DNA of 64,000 nucleotides, taken from positions 496,001 to 560,000 of the forward strand of contig NZ_CP016094.1 of NCBI RefSeq assembly GCF_001746835.1. Direction: 5' to 3'. The notes under the pieces are model-generated. The model saw only the letters and a list, made by a program, of their open reading frames with translations. It was not told where the DNA came from and made no database searches. Below are positions 1 to 9,058 of this stretch, piece after piece. The position numbers were made by a program, and so were the translations under genes. The number at the start of each line of letters is the position of its first letter. The first letter of the stretch is position 1. Source of the stretch: Lacunisphaera limnophila (lineage in GTDB: Bacteria > Verrucomicrobiota > Verrucomicrobiia > Opitutales > Opitutaceae).

Positions 1-404
1 ACGTGCCGCGCCCACGCCGCGCTGCCCTCGGTGGCGACGTGCGGGCTGACGCCGGCGATGCCGTTCACCAGCCAGTAGGACTGCGACAGGTCGAAGCGCG
101 GATCGAAGCCGAGCGCCTGGATCTGCAGGCTGGCGCGCACGGTGGTGCCGGACACGACGCCGTAGACCCCTTGGTCATTGAAGTGCACCGGATGATCCAG
201 CCCGGGCACGGTCATGGTCTGCGTGAGTTTCTCGCGCTCAGCCCACAGCTGGAATTCACCCGGCTTGTCGCCCATGCTCATCCCGTACTCGAACGTGACG
301 ACGACGATGACCTTGGGGCGGATCAATTCAGCGGCGGACAGGGAAGTCATGACCAAGAGGAGAAGCGGCAGCAGCCGGGACAGGCGTGGGAGGGAGGTGA
401 GCAT
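1..404 (-). CDS. Purine nucleoside permease-like protein, N-terminal part
   Basis: The reading frame starts at the ATG at 404 and runs off the left edge, so only about 134 residues are visible. A signal peptide (about residues 1-22, LPLLLLVMTSLSAA) is followed by PKVIVVVTFEYG, GDKPGEFQLW and GFDPRFDLSQSYWLVNGIAG, which match the purine nucleoside permease (NUP, PF06516) family. Proteins of this family are predicted periplasmic and linked to nucleoside uptake. This is a family-level assignment; the missing C-terminus cannot be judged. The gene is convergent with nothing nearby and is separated from the next gene by a REP-like pair. Confidence 0.8.
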   Translation of the reverse strand, partial: MLTSLPRLSRLLPLLLLVMTSLSAAELIRPKVIVVVTFEYGMSMGDKPGEFQLWAEREKLTQTMTVPGLDHPVHFNDQGVYGVVSGTTVRASLQIQALGFDPRFDLSQSYWLVNGIAGVSPHVATEGSAAWARH

Positions 405-432
405 GGGAAAGGCGAGCAATCGTTATGCCAGC

Positions 433-513
433 TGTAGGGCGGGATCTCCGAATCCCGCCTCGAACGCGCCACCAGGTTCGAACGCTGGCGGGGTTCGGAG
501 ACCCCGCCCTACA
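433..513. repeat. REP-like inverted pair (BIME type)
   Basis: Two copies of a GTAG-headed hairpin face each other. The left copy starts GTAGGGCGGGATCTCC; the right copy read on the minus strand starts GTAGGGCGGGGTCTCC. Each has its own short palindrome of GGCGGG and CCCGCC. It lies between the start of the permease gene and the stop codon of the decarboxylase gene. The same architecture recurs at 11122, 14507 and 18486. Confidence 0.8.
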
Positions 514-519
514 ACACCC

Positions 520-1446
<927 letters not shown>

Positions 1447-1594
1447 GGGAGTGGTGGAAATGAGAGGGAAAGAGATAGCAAGCAGGCAAGGCTTGGCGAG
1501 CTTCCAATCGGGGCATCCCCGATGCGGGCCGGGGGTAAACCCCGAGGATTTGCTCTGGCCACCGCGGGGGTCCGGCCCAACCCTGCCCCACCGT

Positions 1595-2512
1595 ATGTCG
1601 CCCTTGTCCGGCCGCGTGCCGACCGCCTACCCCCCGCTCGGGCCTGCCGTTTTGTTGGTGCTGGGCGTGCTCTTCCTCCAAGCCGCGGGCGGCGTGCTGA
1701 TCATGCTGCTGGCCGCCTGGGCCGGCGGGGCGATGGCGGCCGGGACCAGCGCGTTGTACAACCCTTGGAGCCTGGCCGTGATCAACACGCTGGCCATCGG
1801 CCTCATCCTCGCCGCGGGCCTCCGGGGCACGGGTGAATCCTTCGCGCGGTTTCTGATCATCCGTCCCTTCGCCCCCGGGCAGGTGCCGGCGGTCCTGCTG
1901 ACCGCCGCGGGCCTGGCGGTGGTGCTCGGGGAAACGGACAACCTGATCCTGGAACTCTTACAGGCGCTGGGCTGGACGGACGGATTCTCGCCGGATCTGA
2001 TCGACCTGCCGGGCCAGCCCGTGGGCAGTTTTCTCCTGCTCGTGATCGTGGCGCCCCTCACGGAGGAATACTTTTTTCGCGGCCTGCTCCTCCGCGGGCT
2101 GCTCAGCCGGCACCGGGCGCCGGTGGCGATCGGCGTCACGGCGCTGCTGTTCGGCCTCGTCCACGCCAATCTCCGACAGCTCTTCCTCGGCGCGGTCATC
2201 GGAGCCGTCTTTGGCTGGTGGTACCTGCGCAGCCGGTCCCTCGGTCCCTGCCTGATCGGCCACGCGGTCTTCAACGCCCTGGCCTGGTTCGCCCTGCTGT
2301 TTCCGTCCGAATGGGTGCCGTTCACCCATAATCAACCGGGGACCCTCATCGCGCATCAGCCAGTCTGGTTCACAGTCAGCGGGATCCTCGCCGTCGGGCT
2401 CGGGCTGGCCTGGTTTGCCCGGTATCCGGCCAGCCCGCCGCCCGCCCCCCCTACTCCGGACGCAGAGCCACTCCCGCCGCTGTTGGCCCCGCCCCCGGCT
2501 CCCTCGGCCTAG
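1595..2512 (+). CDS. CPBP family intramembrane metalloprotease
   Basis: The protein has about 305 residues with many hydrophobic segments. It carries the CPBP/Abi signature: Glu157-Glu158 and Arg162 in TEEYFFRG, His190 in FGLVHAN, and His223 in IGHAVFN. In this family (PF02517) these residues form the membrane-embedded active site related to CAAX prenyl proteases. The tail after about residue 280 is proline-rich ([15 protein letters not shown]) and probably unstructured. The ATG at 1595 is preferred because the upstream in-frame extension is not hydrophobic and overlaps the divergent decarboxylase gene. The substrate is unknown. Confidence 0.85.
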   Translation: MSPLSGRVPTAYPPLGPAVLLVLGVLFLQAAGGVLIMLLAAWAGGAMAAGTSALYNPWSLAVINTLAIGLILAAGLRGTGESFARFLIIRPFAPGQVPAVLLTAAGLAVVLGETDNLILELLQALGWTDGFSPDLIDLPGQPVGSFLLLVIVAPLTEEYFFRGLLLRGLLSRHRAPVAIGVTALLFGLVHANLRQLFLGAVIGAVFGWWYLRSRSLGPCLIGHAVFNALAWFALLFPSEWVPFTHNQPGTLIAHQPVWFTVSGILAVGLGLAWFARYPASPPPAPPTPDAEPLPPLLAPPPAPSA

Positions 2513-2572
2513 CTGCAATCCGGGCCAAACGCCTTGCCTGCGACCACCGCGTTACCTTTCCTCCGTCCACGC

Positions 2573-3949
2573 ATGACTCCCGCCAGCGCACCCCGGGCGC
2601 CCGACGCCCTCCTGATCGTCCTGGTCGTGCTGCTGGCCGCGATCGGCCTGACCTGGGTGGTGCCAGCCGGAGAATTCGAGCGCGGCCAGTCCGGCAGCCG
2701 GACCGTCGTCGTGCCCGGGACCTACCGGAGCGTCGAGGCGCAGCCCGTGTCCTGGCACGCGGTGTTCACCGCTCCCATGAAGGGCTTCAGCGACAAAGAC
2801 GCCGCCCAGATCATCGGCTTCGTGCTGCTTATCGGCGGCGCCTTCGCCGTGATCAACGCGACCGGGGCGATCTCGGCGGGCATCCACCGGCTGGTGCGGC
2901 TCGCGGGCGATTCGCCGGGCCGGCGGCGGCTGATCATCCCGATGCTCATGATCGCGTTTTCCATCGGCGGAAACACCTTCGGCATGAGTGAGGAGGTGCT
3001 GGTTTTCATCCTGATCACGATTCCGCTGGCCCGGCGGCTGGGCTGGGATGCGATCGTGGGCACGGCGATTCCCTTCGTCGGCGCCGGTGTCGGTTTCGCC
3101 GGGGCGGCCTTCAACCCCTTCACCGTCGGCATCGCCCAGGGCATCAGTGAACTCCCCCTCTTCAGCGGCTGGCCGCTGCGGATGGCGCTGTGGGCGGTCC
3201 TGACCGCCGTCGCGATCCTCTACGTGATGCGCTACGCCGCCCGGATTGAGGGCCGCCCGCCCGCGCCCTCAGCCGGGGATGCCTCCGTGGTGGCGGAAGA
3301 GCCCTTGACCGCCCGGCGCGCCGGCGTGCTCGCGCTGCTGGGGGCCGGCATCCTCCTGCTGGTCTGGGGCGTGACCAAATGGGACTGGTACATCGTCGAG
3401 ATCGCGGGCCTGTTTCTCGCCATCGGCATCGGCGCCGCCTTCGTGGGCGGGCTGGGCGCCAATCCGGCCGCGCAGGCCTTCGCCTCCGGCGCCCGCGACA
3501 TGGTGACCGCCGTGGTGGTGATCGGGTTGAGCCGCAGCGTGCTGCTCGTCATGCAGGAAGGCCGCATCGTGGACACCCTCCTGCACGCCGCCAGCCAGGC
3601 CGTGGGCGGGCTGCCGGCCGTGCTCTCGGTGCAGGTTATGTTCGCCGTCCAGTTCGGCCTGAACTTCGTGGTGCCCAGCGGCAGCGGCCAGGCCGCGTTG
3701 ACCATGCCCATCATGGCCCCGCTTTCCGACCTCCTGCACATCCCGCGCCAGGCCGCCGTGCTGGCCTTCCAACTCGGCGACGGGTTTTCCAACTTCGTGA
3801 TGCCCACCAGCGGGGTGACCATGGGGGTGCTCAGCATCGCCCGGATCCCCTTTGGGACTTGGTTGCGCTGGGTCGGCTGGCTCCTCGTCTGGCTGGTCGC
3901 GATCGGCATGGCGTTCCTTGCGCTCGGGGTCACGGTCGTGCGCTGGTAA
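2573..3949 (+). CDS. YfcC/DcuC-like (C4-dicarboxylate carrier superfamily) membrane transporter
   Basis: This polytopic membrane protein of about 458 residues has a first transmembrane helix at about 11-33, followed by VVPAGEFER. The duplicated halves carry the conserved stretches IGGNTFGMSEEVLVF and FVVPSGSGQAALTMPIMAPL. These match the YfcC/DUF (PF03606) group of the ion transporter superfamily, often annotated as basic amino acid or dicarboxylate carriers. The substrate cannot be read from sequence. The ATG at 2573 is chosen over a TTG 39 bases upstream because it places the first helix near the N-terminus. The next gene starts 13 bases downstream, so they may be co-transcribed. Confidence 0.82.
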   Translation: MTPASAPRAPDALLIVLVVLLAAIGLTWVVPAGEFERGQSGSRTVVVPGTYRSVEAQPVSWHAVFTAPMKGFSDKDAAQIIGFVLLIGGAFAVINATGAISAGIHRLVRLAGDSPGRRRLIIPMLMIAFSIGGNTFGMSEEVLVFILITIPLARRLGWDAIVGTAIPFVGAGVGFAGAAFNPFTVGIAQGISELPLFSGWPLRMALWAVLTAVAILYVMRYAARIEGRPPAPSAGDASVVAEEPLTARRAGVLALLGAGILLLVWGVTKWDWYIVEIAGLFLAIGIGAAFVGGLGANPAAQAFASGARDMVTAVVVIGLSRSVLLVMQEGRIVDTLLHAASQAVGGLPAVLSVQVMFAVQFGLNFVVPSGSGQAALTMPIMAPLSDLLHIPRQAAVLAFQLGDGFSNFVMPTSGVTMGVLSIARIPFGTWLRWVGWLLVWLVAIGMAFLALGVTVVRW

Positions 3950-3962
3950 ACCCCGTAACACC

Positions 3963-4871
3963 ATGTCGCCCCCCTCCCACTCGCCGCGCCGGGAAGTCTG
4001 CGTGAAGCTCAGCGGCCGCCTGGGCAACCAGATGTTCCAGTACGCCACCGGCCTGGCGCTCGCCCGCCGGATCGGCGCCACGCTCACGCTGGATGGGGCC
4101 CCGCTGGACTCGCCGGCCAAATCCCGTGTTCAGATCATCCGGAGTTTCGCGCTGACGGAGCCCTGCTATCACTCGGGCACGAGCGTCGCCGAGCGCCTCA
4201 GCCGGTTCCTGGCGCGCTCGTGCGGCGTGCCACGACCACCCTTCCGCAAACACGGCCTGCCCATCGTCCATGAGACCGGCCTGGCGTACGATCCCACGGT
4301 TTTTGAACACAACGAGGGCTGCCACCTGATGGGCCGCTGGCAGTCGGCCCGCTATTTCGAGTCCGTGGATGGCGAGATCAGGAAAACCTTCGATCTCGGC
4401 CGGCATGCTGGCGCCGGCGTCCAGGCCCACGCGGAGTCGATCCGTCGCGAAGTCCTGCCGGTGGCGGTGCATCTGCGCCGCGGGGACTACGCCACGAACC
4501 CGCGCACCCTGAGCCGCTTCGGCCTGTGCACGCGGCCGTATTACGATGCCGCCCGCCGCCACCTCGAATCGGTTGCCCAGCCGTCGCACTATTTCGTTTT
4601 TTCCGACGACCCCGCGGCCGCGCAGGCGGAACTCGCGGGCTGGACCAACACCACCTTCCTGTCCGGCCACACCGCCGAGGAAGACCTGTGGCTGATCGGC
4701 CAATGCCGGCAGGCCATCATCTCCAACAGCACCTTCGCGTGGTGGGGTGGCTGGCTGATCCCCCCCTCGCCCGGGAAGATCATCGTCGCCCCGAAACAAT
4801 GGTTCGCCGCGGCGATGCAACAGCGCAAATCACCCCGGGATATCTACTGCCCCGACTGGGTGCAGGTCTGA
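3963..4871 (+). CDS. Glycosyltransferase family 11 (alpha-1,2-fucosyltransferase-like)
   Basis: The 302-residue product has the GT11 hallmarks: KLSGRLGNQMFQYATGLALA at 15-34, the HLRRGDY motif at 170-176 that binds GDP-fucose in related enzymes, and ISNSTFAWWGGWL near 261-273. Family members add L-fucose to galactose residues of O-antigen, capsule or glycans. The ATG at 3963, 13 bases after the transporter stop, is the natural start since upstream in-frame codons lie inside that gene. With UDP-xylose synthase and the DUF268 protein nearby, a role in surface glycan assembly is inferred; no GDP-fucose synthesis genes are present in this window. Confidence 0.86.
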   Translation: MSPPSHSPRREVCVKLSGRLGNQMFQYATGLALARRIGATLTLDGAPLDSPAKSRVQIIRSFALTEPCYHSGTSVAERLSRFLARSCGVPRPPFRKHGLPIVHETGLAYDPTVFEHNEGCHLMGRWQSARYFESVDGEIRKTFDLGRHAGAGVQAHAESIRREVLPVAVHLRRGDYATNPRTLSRFGLCTRPYYDAARRHLESVAQPSHYFVFSDDPAAAQAELAGWTNTTFLSGHTAEEDLWLIGQCRQAIISNSTFAWWGGWLIPPSPGKIIVAPKQWFAAAMQQRKSPRDIYCPDWVQV

Positions 4872-4882
4872 GCCGGGATGCT

Positions 4883-4930
4883 CCGCGGATAAAGGCCGAC
4901 TCGATCCGCGTTCATCTGCGTCATCCGCGG
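4883..4930. repeat. Dispersed palindromic intergenic repeat (CCGCGGAT type)
   Basis: CCGCGGAT at 4883-4890 is matched by ATCCGCGG at 4923-4930, enclosing ATCCGCGTTCATCTGCGTC. Sequences of this wording recur in intergenic regions of many environmental bacteria. It directly follows the fucosyltransferase-like gene. Only one copy lies in this window. Confidence 0.55.
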
Positions 4931-5053
4931 AACAGCCTTGGTGCTGCGTATGCCATCACGGCAACTGATTCCTAGCCGGGCCATGGGCCCTCGCCATCGA
5001 CGTTTCCTAGCTTGCCAGCCTCGGGCCAACGACGATTTTCAACCGCAACACCC

Positions 5054-5797
5054 ATGAAGAAGGCCCTCAGCCGGATCCGCGGCATCCCCCAATACCTCGC
5101 TGACTTCGTCACCCTCCGCGGACAGGCCGGTCGCAGTAAGCACGTCTTCCCCTTCGGCACCTTCAAGCCCAAGCCCGGTGATCGCTACGGCCTGAATGGC
5201 GACACGGCCCGCGGCCAGTATTTCCACCAGGACTTCCTCGTCGCCCGCCGCATCTTCCTGAACAACCCCAAGCGCCACCTCGACGTCGGCTCACGCGTGG
5301 CCGGCTTCATCGCCCACGTCGCTTCCTACCGCGAGATCGAGGCCATCGACATCCGGCCGATGAACAAGGTGCTGCCGAACATCAAATTCCTGCAGGCCGA
5401 CCTGATGGCCGACCTGCCCCCCGAGTTCATCGCGTGCTGCGACTCGCTGTCCTGCCTGCACACGATCGAGCACTTCGGCCTCGGCCGCTACGGGGACCCG
5501 GTGAACTTCGAGGGCCACCTGCTCGGCCTGGAGAACCTGCGCAAGATTCTCAAGCCCGGCGGCAAATTCTATTTCTCCACGCCGATCGGCCCGCAACGCA
5601 TCGAGTTCAACGCCCACCGCGTGTTCAGCGTGGCCTACCTCGCCGACCTGCTGGAGCGGGATTACACCATCGACCATTTCTCCTACGTGGATGACCGGGG
5701 CGACCTGCACGAGGACGTCGGCCTCACCCCGGCCCTCCGCGCGAACAGCTGCGGCTGCCGCCGCGGGTGCGGCATCTTCGAGCTGACGAAGAAGTGA
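5054..5797 (+). CDS. DUF268 protein, SAM-methyltransferase-like
   Basis: The 247-residue protein matches the DUF268 pattern: RHLDVGSRVAGF (75-86) resembles the glycine-rich SAM loop, AIDIRPMN (97-104) the acidic second-strand motif, LHTIEHFGLGRYGDP (135-149) the central region, and ILKPGGKFYFSTPIGPQR (165-182) the post-motif III loop. The family is structurally a class I methyltransferase and is commonly found in polysaccharide loci. The C-terminus is cysteine-rich (NSCGCRRGCG), which might bind a metal or be oxidised. The ATG at 5054 is chosen because upstream codons give no conserved sequence. Substrate unknown. Confidence 0.8.
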   Translation: MKKALSRIRGIPQYLADFVTLRGQAGRSKHVFPFGTFKPKPGDRYGLNGDTARGQYFHQDFLVARRIFLNNPKRHLDVGSRVAGFIAHVASYREIEAIDIRPMNKVLPNIKFLQADLMADLPPEFIACCDSLSCLHTIEHFGLGRYGDPVNFEGHLLGLENLRKILKPGGKFYFSTPIGPQRIEFNAHRVFSVAYLADLLERDYTIDHFSYVDDRGDLHEDVGLTPALRANSCGCRRGCGIFELTKK

Positions 5798-5843
5798 GTG
5801 GAGTTTGATGCCTGGCCAGGGCTGCAACACCTGTGGCCGTAAC

Positions 5844-6992
5844 TTACTTCCGCTGCGCGGCCGCCTCGCCCGCCTCAAACCGCTCGACCCAGGCGCGGTG
5901 CCACGGGCCGAAATCGCCCGCCTCGATGTGCGCGCGGGCCTGAGCCATGAGGTCGAGGTAGAAATGCAAATTGTGCAGCGTGAGCAGCGTGCAGGCCAGG
6001 ATCTCGTTGGCCATGACCAGATGCCGGAGGTAGGCGCGGGTGAATTTCCGACAGGTGTAATTGTCCAGGCCCTCGACGAGCGGCGCCGGATCCGCGCGGT
6101 AGCGCTCATTGCGCAGGTTGATCAAGCCGTCCGGCGTGAAGGCCGCGCCGTTGCGCGCCACGCGCGTCGGGTGCACGCAGTCGAACATGTCCACGCCCAG
6201 CGCGATCATCTTCAGGATCTGCGGCGGCGTGCCGAGGCCCATCGTGTAGCGCGGCTTGTCCGCCGGCATGAACGGCGTGGTGGCGCCCACCTGCTTCAAC
6301 ATCTCCGGCTCGGGCTCGCCTACGCTCACACCGCCGACGGCATAACCCGGGAAATCCAGCGCGGCGAGCGACTCGGCCGCCTCACGCCGCAGGTCGTCAA
6401 AGGTCGAGCCCTGGGCGATGGCGAAGACGTGATGGCCGCCCGCCAGGAACCCGTTGTCGGTGGCGATCTGCTTGCACTGCTGCGCCCAGCGGTAGCTGCG
6501 GTCCACCGCGTCGCGACACGCCTCGCGGGTGCACGGCCAGGGCGGGCACTCATCGATGACCATCGCGATGTCCGATCCCAGGTTCGCCTGGATCGTCATG
6601 ACCTCGCGCGGACCGAGGAACAGCTTCGACCCGTCCAAGTGCGAGGAGAACGCGATGCCGTCGTCCCGGATGTCGCGGAGCTTGGCCAAGCTGAACACCT
6701 GAAACCCACCGCTGTCTGTCAGGATCGGGCCGTCCCACCCCATGAATTGATGCAATCCGCCCAAATCCCGCACCAATTCCGACCCCGGGCGCAGGTTGAG
6801 GTGATAGGTGTTGCCGAGGATGATCTGGGCGCCGGTCTCCTTGATCTGCGCGGGGGTCAGCGACTTGACTGTGCCTTGGGTGCCAACCGGCATGAAAATC
6901 GGGGTCTCGATCGGGCCGTGCAAGGTCTGCAAACGGCCTCGCCGGGCGGCGGTCCCTGTATCGGTCTTTAACAATTGAAAGTGGCTGCTCAT
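5844..6992 (-). CDS. tgt: tRNA-guanine transglycosylase (queuine tRNA-ribosyltransferase) with altered zinc site
   Basis: The 382-residue enzyme exchanges guanine-34 of GUN-anticodon tRNAs for preQ1. The general acid/base Asp93 is in LTDSGGFQ, the nucleophile Asp271 in FDCVHPTR, and the base-binding GGVSVGEP is present. The usual zinc tetrad is Cys-x-Cys-x2-Cys plus a His 26 residues later. Here the first two cysteines are Leu309 and Asn311 (LDNYTC), while Cys314 and His340 remain. The fold and catalytic residues are otherwise intact, so the gene is called functional but unusual. The ATG at 6992 is preferred over a GTG 12 bases upstream. No queA is in the window. Confidence 0.93.
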   Translation of the reverse strand: MSSHFQLLKTDTGTAARRGRLQTLHGPIETPIFMPVGTQGTVKSLTPAQIKETGAQIILGNTYHLNLRPGSELVRDLGGLHQFMGWDGPILTDSGGFQVFSLAKLRDIRDDGIAFSSHLDGSKLFLGPREVMTIQANLGSDIAMVIDECPPWPCTREACRDAVDRSYRWAQQCKQIATDNGFLAGGHHVFAIAQGSTFDDLRREAAESLAALDFPGYAVGGVSVGEPEPEMLKQVGATTPFMPADKPRYTMGLGTPPQILKMIALGVDMFDCVHPTRVARNGAAFTPDGLINLRNERYRADPAPLVEGLDNYTCRKFTRAYLRHLVMANEILACTLLTLHNLHFYLDLMAQARAHIEAGDFGPWHRAWVERFEAGEAAAQRK

Positions 6993-7054
6993 CGCGTCGC
7001 CCACCCTGCCCGCAGACTTGACCGGCTGTCAATGGCCGGGTATGGTCACCAAAA

Positions 7055-7621
7055 GTGCTGCTAGTCATAGACAACTACGATTCCTTCACCTTCAATCTGG
7101 TCCAGTATTTCGGCCAGCTGGGGGTAAGCATGCAGGTTTTTCGCAATGACGAGCTCACGCCCGCCGCTGCCGAACGCCTGAACCCCGACCGTGTGCTCAT
7201 CTCGCCGGGTCCCTGCACGCCGTCCGATGCCGGTGTAAGTCTCGACATCATAAAAACTTTCGCCGGCAAGAAGCCCGTGCTCGGCGTGTGCCTCGGTCAC
7301 CAGGCCATCGGCCAGATCTTCGGCGGCAACGTCATCCGCGCCCCGCGCCAGATGCACGGCAAACTCTCGCCCATCACGCATACCGGCCGCGGTGTGTTCC
7401 AAGGACTGCCCTCCCCCTTCACGGCCACGCGCTACCATTCCCTGATCGTGGAGCGGGCCAGCCTGCCCGACTGCCTGGAGATCACGGCGGAATCCTCCGA
7501 CGGCGAAATCATGGGCCTGCAGCATAAACAATTTTCCGTGCACGGGGTCCAATTCCACCCTGAATCCATCGCCACCGAAGGCGGGATGCAGATCCTGAAA
7601 AACTTCCTCACCCTCAACTGA
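7055..7621 (+). CDS. Anthranilate/aminodeoxychorismate synthase glutamine amidotransferase subunit
   Basis: This 188-residue class I amidotransferase has the catalytic triad Cys79 (GVCLGHQ), His168 and Glu170 (QFHPES). The start [18 protein letters not shown] is diagnostic of TrpG/PabA, which supply ammonia to TrpE or PabB. No trpE or pabB is adjacent, so the tryptophan and folate roles cannot be separated; a shared amphibolic subunit is possible. The start is a GTG at 7055: the nearby upstream ATG codons are in other frames, and the conserved N-terminus begins exactly here. It is divergent from tgt and only 4 bases from nrdR. Confidence 0.9.
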   Translation: MLLVIDNYDSFTFNLVQYFGQLGVSMQVFRNDELTPAAAERLNPDRVLISPGPCTPSDAGVSLDIIKTFAGKKPVLGVCLGHQAIGQIFGGNVIRAPRQMHGKLSPITHTGRGVFQGLPSPFTATRYHSLIVERASLPDCLEITAESSDGEIMGLQHKQFSVHGVQFHPESIATEGGMQILKNFLTLN

Positions 7622-7625
7622 CCCC

Positions 7626-8108
7626 ATGCGCTGCCCCAAATGCACCTCGATTGAGGACAAGGTGATCGACTCCCGCATCGCCCGCGACGGCAACTCCATC
7701 CGCCGCCGCCGCGAGTGCCTCGAGTGCGGCCACCGCTACACCACCAACGAGGAGTTCGTCCGCGACACCCTCGTCGTCGTCAAGCGAGACGGCCGCCAGG
7801 AACCCTTCCTCCGCGAAAAGCTCCTCGGCGCCATCCGCGCCGCCTGCCACAAGCGCCCCATCGACAACGAGCAGATCACCATGCTGGTCGAGGATGTGAT
7901 CGACGCGGTCGAGGCCCGCTACGACACCCAGGTCCCCACCCAGGCCATCGGCGAGCACGTCATGCAGCGTCTGCGCAAGATGGACCAGGTGGCCTACGTC
8001 CGCTTCGCCTCCGTCTACAAGGAATTCCGCGACGTCTCCGAATTCGTCCACGAAATCAGCAGCCTTGCGCCGGGCGGCGCCGGTGCTACACCGAAGACCA
8101 AGAAATGA
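7626..8108 (+). CDS. nrdR: Transcriptional repressor NrdR
   Basis: The 160-residue protein has an N-terminal zinc ribbon with Cys3, Cys6, Cys31 and Cys34 (MRCPKC, CLECGHRYTT), followed by an ATP-cone domain at about 49-139 beginning VVVKRDGRQEPF. NrdR senses ATP/dATP and represses ribonucleotide reductase genes by binding NrdR boxes. Length is slightly above the usual 150 owing to a Gly/Ala/Lys-rich tail. Its stop overlaps the next start codon (ATGA at 8105), which suggests translational coupling. No nrd genes are in the window. Confidence 0.95.
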   Translation: MRCPKCTSIEDKVIDSRIARDGNSIRRRRECLECGHRYTTNEEFVRDTLVVVKRDGRQEPFLREKLLGAIRAACHKRPIDNEQITMLVEDVIDAVEARYDTQVPTQAIGEHVMQRLRKMDQVAYVRFASVYKEFRDVSEFVHEISSLAPGGAGATPKTKK

Positions 8109-8581
8109 CGCGCTCCCCGCAACTGCGCCGGCTGCACTTCCTCAACGCCCTCTTCGCCCCGCTCACCGGGCACGATCTCTACCTGGCGCAACAGATCGAC
8201 GACGCCATCGCCACCACCCTCGGCGAGGCGGAACAGCGGACGCCATCCGACCCGGCCTTCATCGCCGCCACCGCCCGCCTGTTTGAGAAGCTGTGTTCCA
8301 CCCAGCCCCAGCACGGCTTCTTCCACTGGGATGCCGGCGCGGACGACACCGGCGCCAGCCCGCTCTTCACGCGCGCTGGCCTGATGACCGGTCTGAAGCT
8401 GCTGGCGCCCTTCGCCGAGTCCACGCTGCTGGTCACGAATCTCCGCACCGCCCACTGCCCGCCCGAGCGCCGCTGGACGGGCCGCCGCCAGCGCGACTAC
8501 GACGACTCGCTCGCCCTCATCCGCGACCTCGCCGCCGCCCGCACCCGCCGCAGCGCGAACCTGAACCTCCTGTTCCTGTAA
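8105..8581 (+). CDS. Hypothetical protein, translationally coupled to nrdR
   Basis: The 158-residue product has no family that I recognise. It is mostly helical-looking with HFLNALFAPLTGHDLYLAQQ near the N-terminus and a basic C-terminal third (RRWTGRRQRDYDDS, RTRRS). No signal peptide, membrane segment or metal motif is evident. The ATG overlaps the nrdR stop in an ATGA, and the gene ends exactly where a 68-base palindromic repeat begins. Codon composition resembles neighbouring genes, supporting that it is real. Confidence 0.65.
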   Translation: MTRSPQLRRLHFLNALFAPLTGHDLYLAQQIDDAIATTLGEAEQRTPSDPAFIAATARLFEKLCSTQPQHGFFHWDAGADDTGASPLFTRAGLMTGLKLLAPFAESTLLVTNLRTAHCPPERRWTGRRQRDYDDSLALIRDLAAARTRRSANLNLLFL

Positions 8582-8648
8582 ACCACAGAGACACGGAGGG
8601 CACAGAGCAAACCGGTTTGGTCTCCGTGCCCTCCGTGTCTCTGTGGTT
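8581..8648. repeat. Near-perfect palindrome of the CCACAGAGACACGGAG family
   Basis: The left arm beginning AACCACAGAGACACGGAGGG and the right arm ending CCCTCCGTGTCTCTGTGGTT pair over about 30 bases with few mismatches around a short AAACCGGTTT centre. It starts at the last base of the upstream stop codon and ends 12 bases before the HIT gene. This text is known as a dispersed non-coding repeat in many environmental genomes and is often mistranslated as HRDTEGTE. Confidence 0.8.
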
Positions 8649-8660
8649 CAAATCCAGATC

Positions 8661-9002
8661 ATGAAAACCCTTTTCCAGAAGATTATCGACCGGGAGATCC
8701 CGGCCAAGCTGGCGCATGAGGACGAGCACTGCATCGCCATCCATGACATCAGCCCGCAGGCGCCGGTCCATGTGCTGGTGATACCCAAAAATCTGATCCC
8801 CCGGGTCGGCGAAGCCACCCCGGCCAACCAGGCGACGCTTGGCCATCTGCTGCTTACGGCCGCCGCCCTGGCCCGGAAACTGGGGATCGCCGATACCGGC
8901 TACCGGCTCGTGATCAACAACGGCCGGGATGGCGGGGAGTCCGTGCCCCACCTCCACGTCCATCTCCTGGGCGGGCGGCCCCTGGGCTGGCCGCCGGGCT
9001 GA
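8661..9002 (+). CDS. HIT family nucleotide hydrolase (HinT/PKCI type)
   Basis: The 113-residue protein carries the histidine triad His97-x-His99-x-His101 in HLHVHLLGG and the conserved N-terminal FQKIIDREIPA. Length and layout match HinT, which hydrolyses adenosine phosphoramidates and acyl-adenylates. The catalytic residue is the middle histidine. The ATG at 8661 follows the palindromic repeat; the in-frame codons upstream are repeat sequence and are discounted. The gene ends 56 bases before the lipoprotein gene. Confidence 0.93.
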   Translation: MKTLFQKIIDREIPAKLAHEDEHCIAIHDISPQAPVHVLVIPKNLIPRVGEATPANQATLGHLLLTAAALARKLGIADTGYRLVINNGRDGGESVPHLHVHLLGGRPLGWPPG

Positions 9003-9058
9003 AACCCGGGGGAACATTCGCCGTCTCCTGCCGGTCTGAGCCCCAGACCTGTATTTCC

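Noticed and set aside
1507-1523. Palindrome ATCGGGG-CAT-CCCCGAT upstream of the CPBP gene as an operator
   Set aside because: It is isolated, of low specificity in GC-rich DNA and has no second copy in the window.
8570-8664. Protein tails reading NHRDTEGTE from the repeat
   Set aside because: They are translations of a dispersed palindromic repeat, a known annotation artefact.
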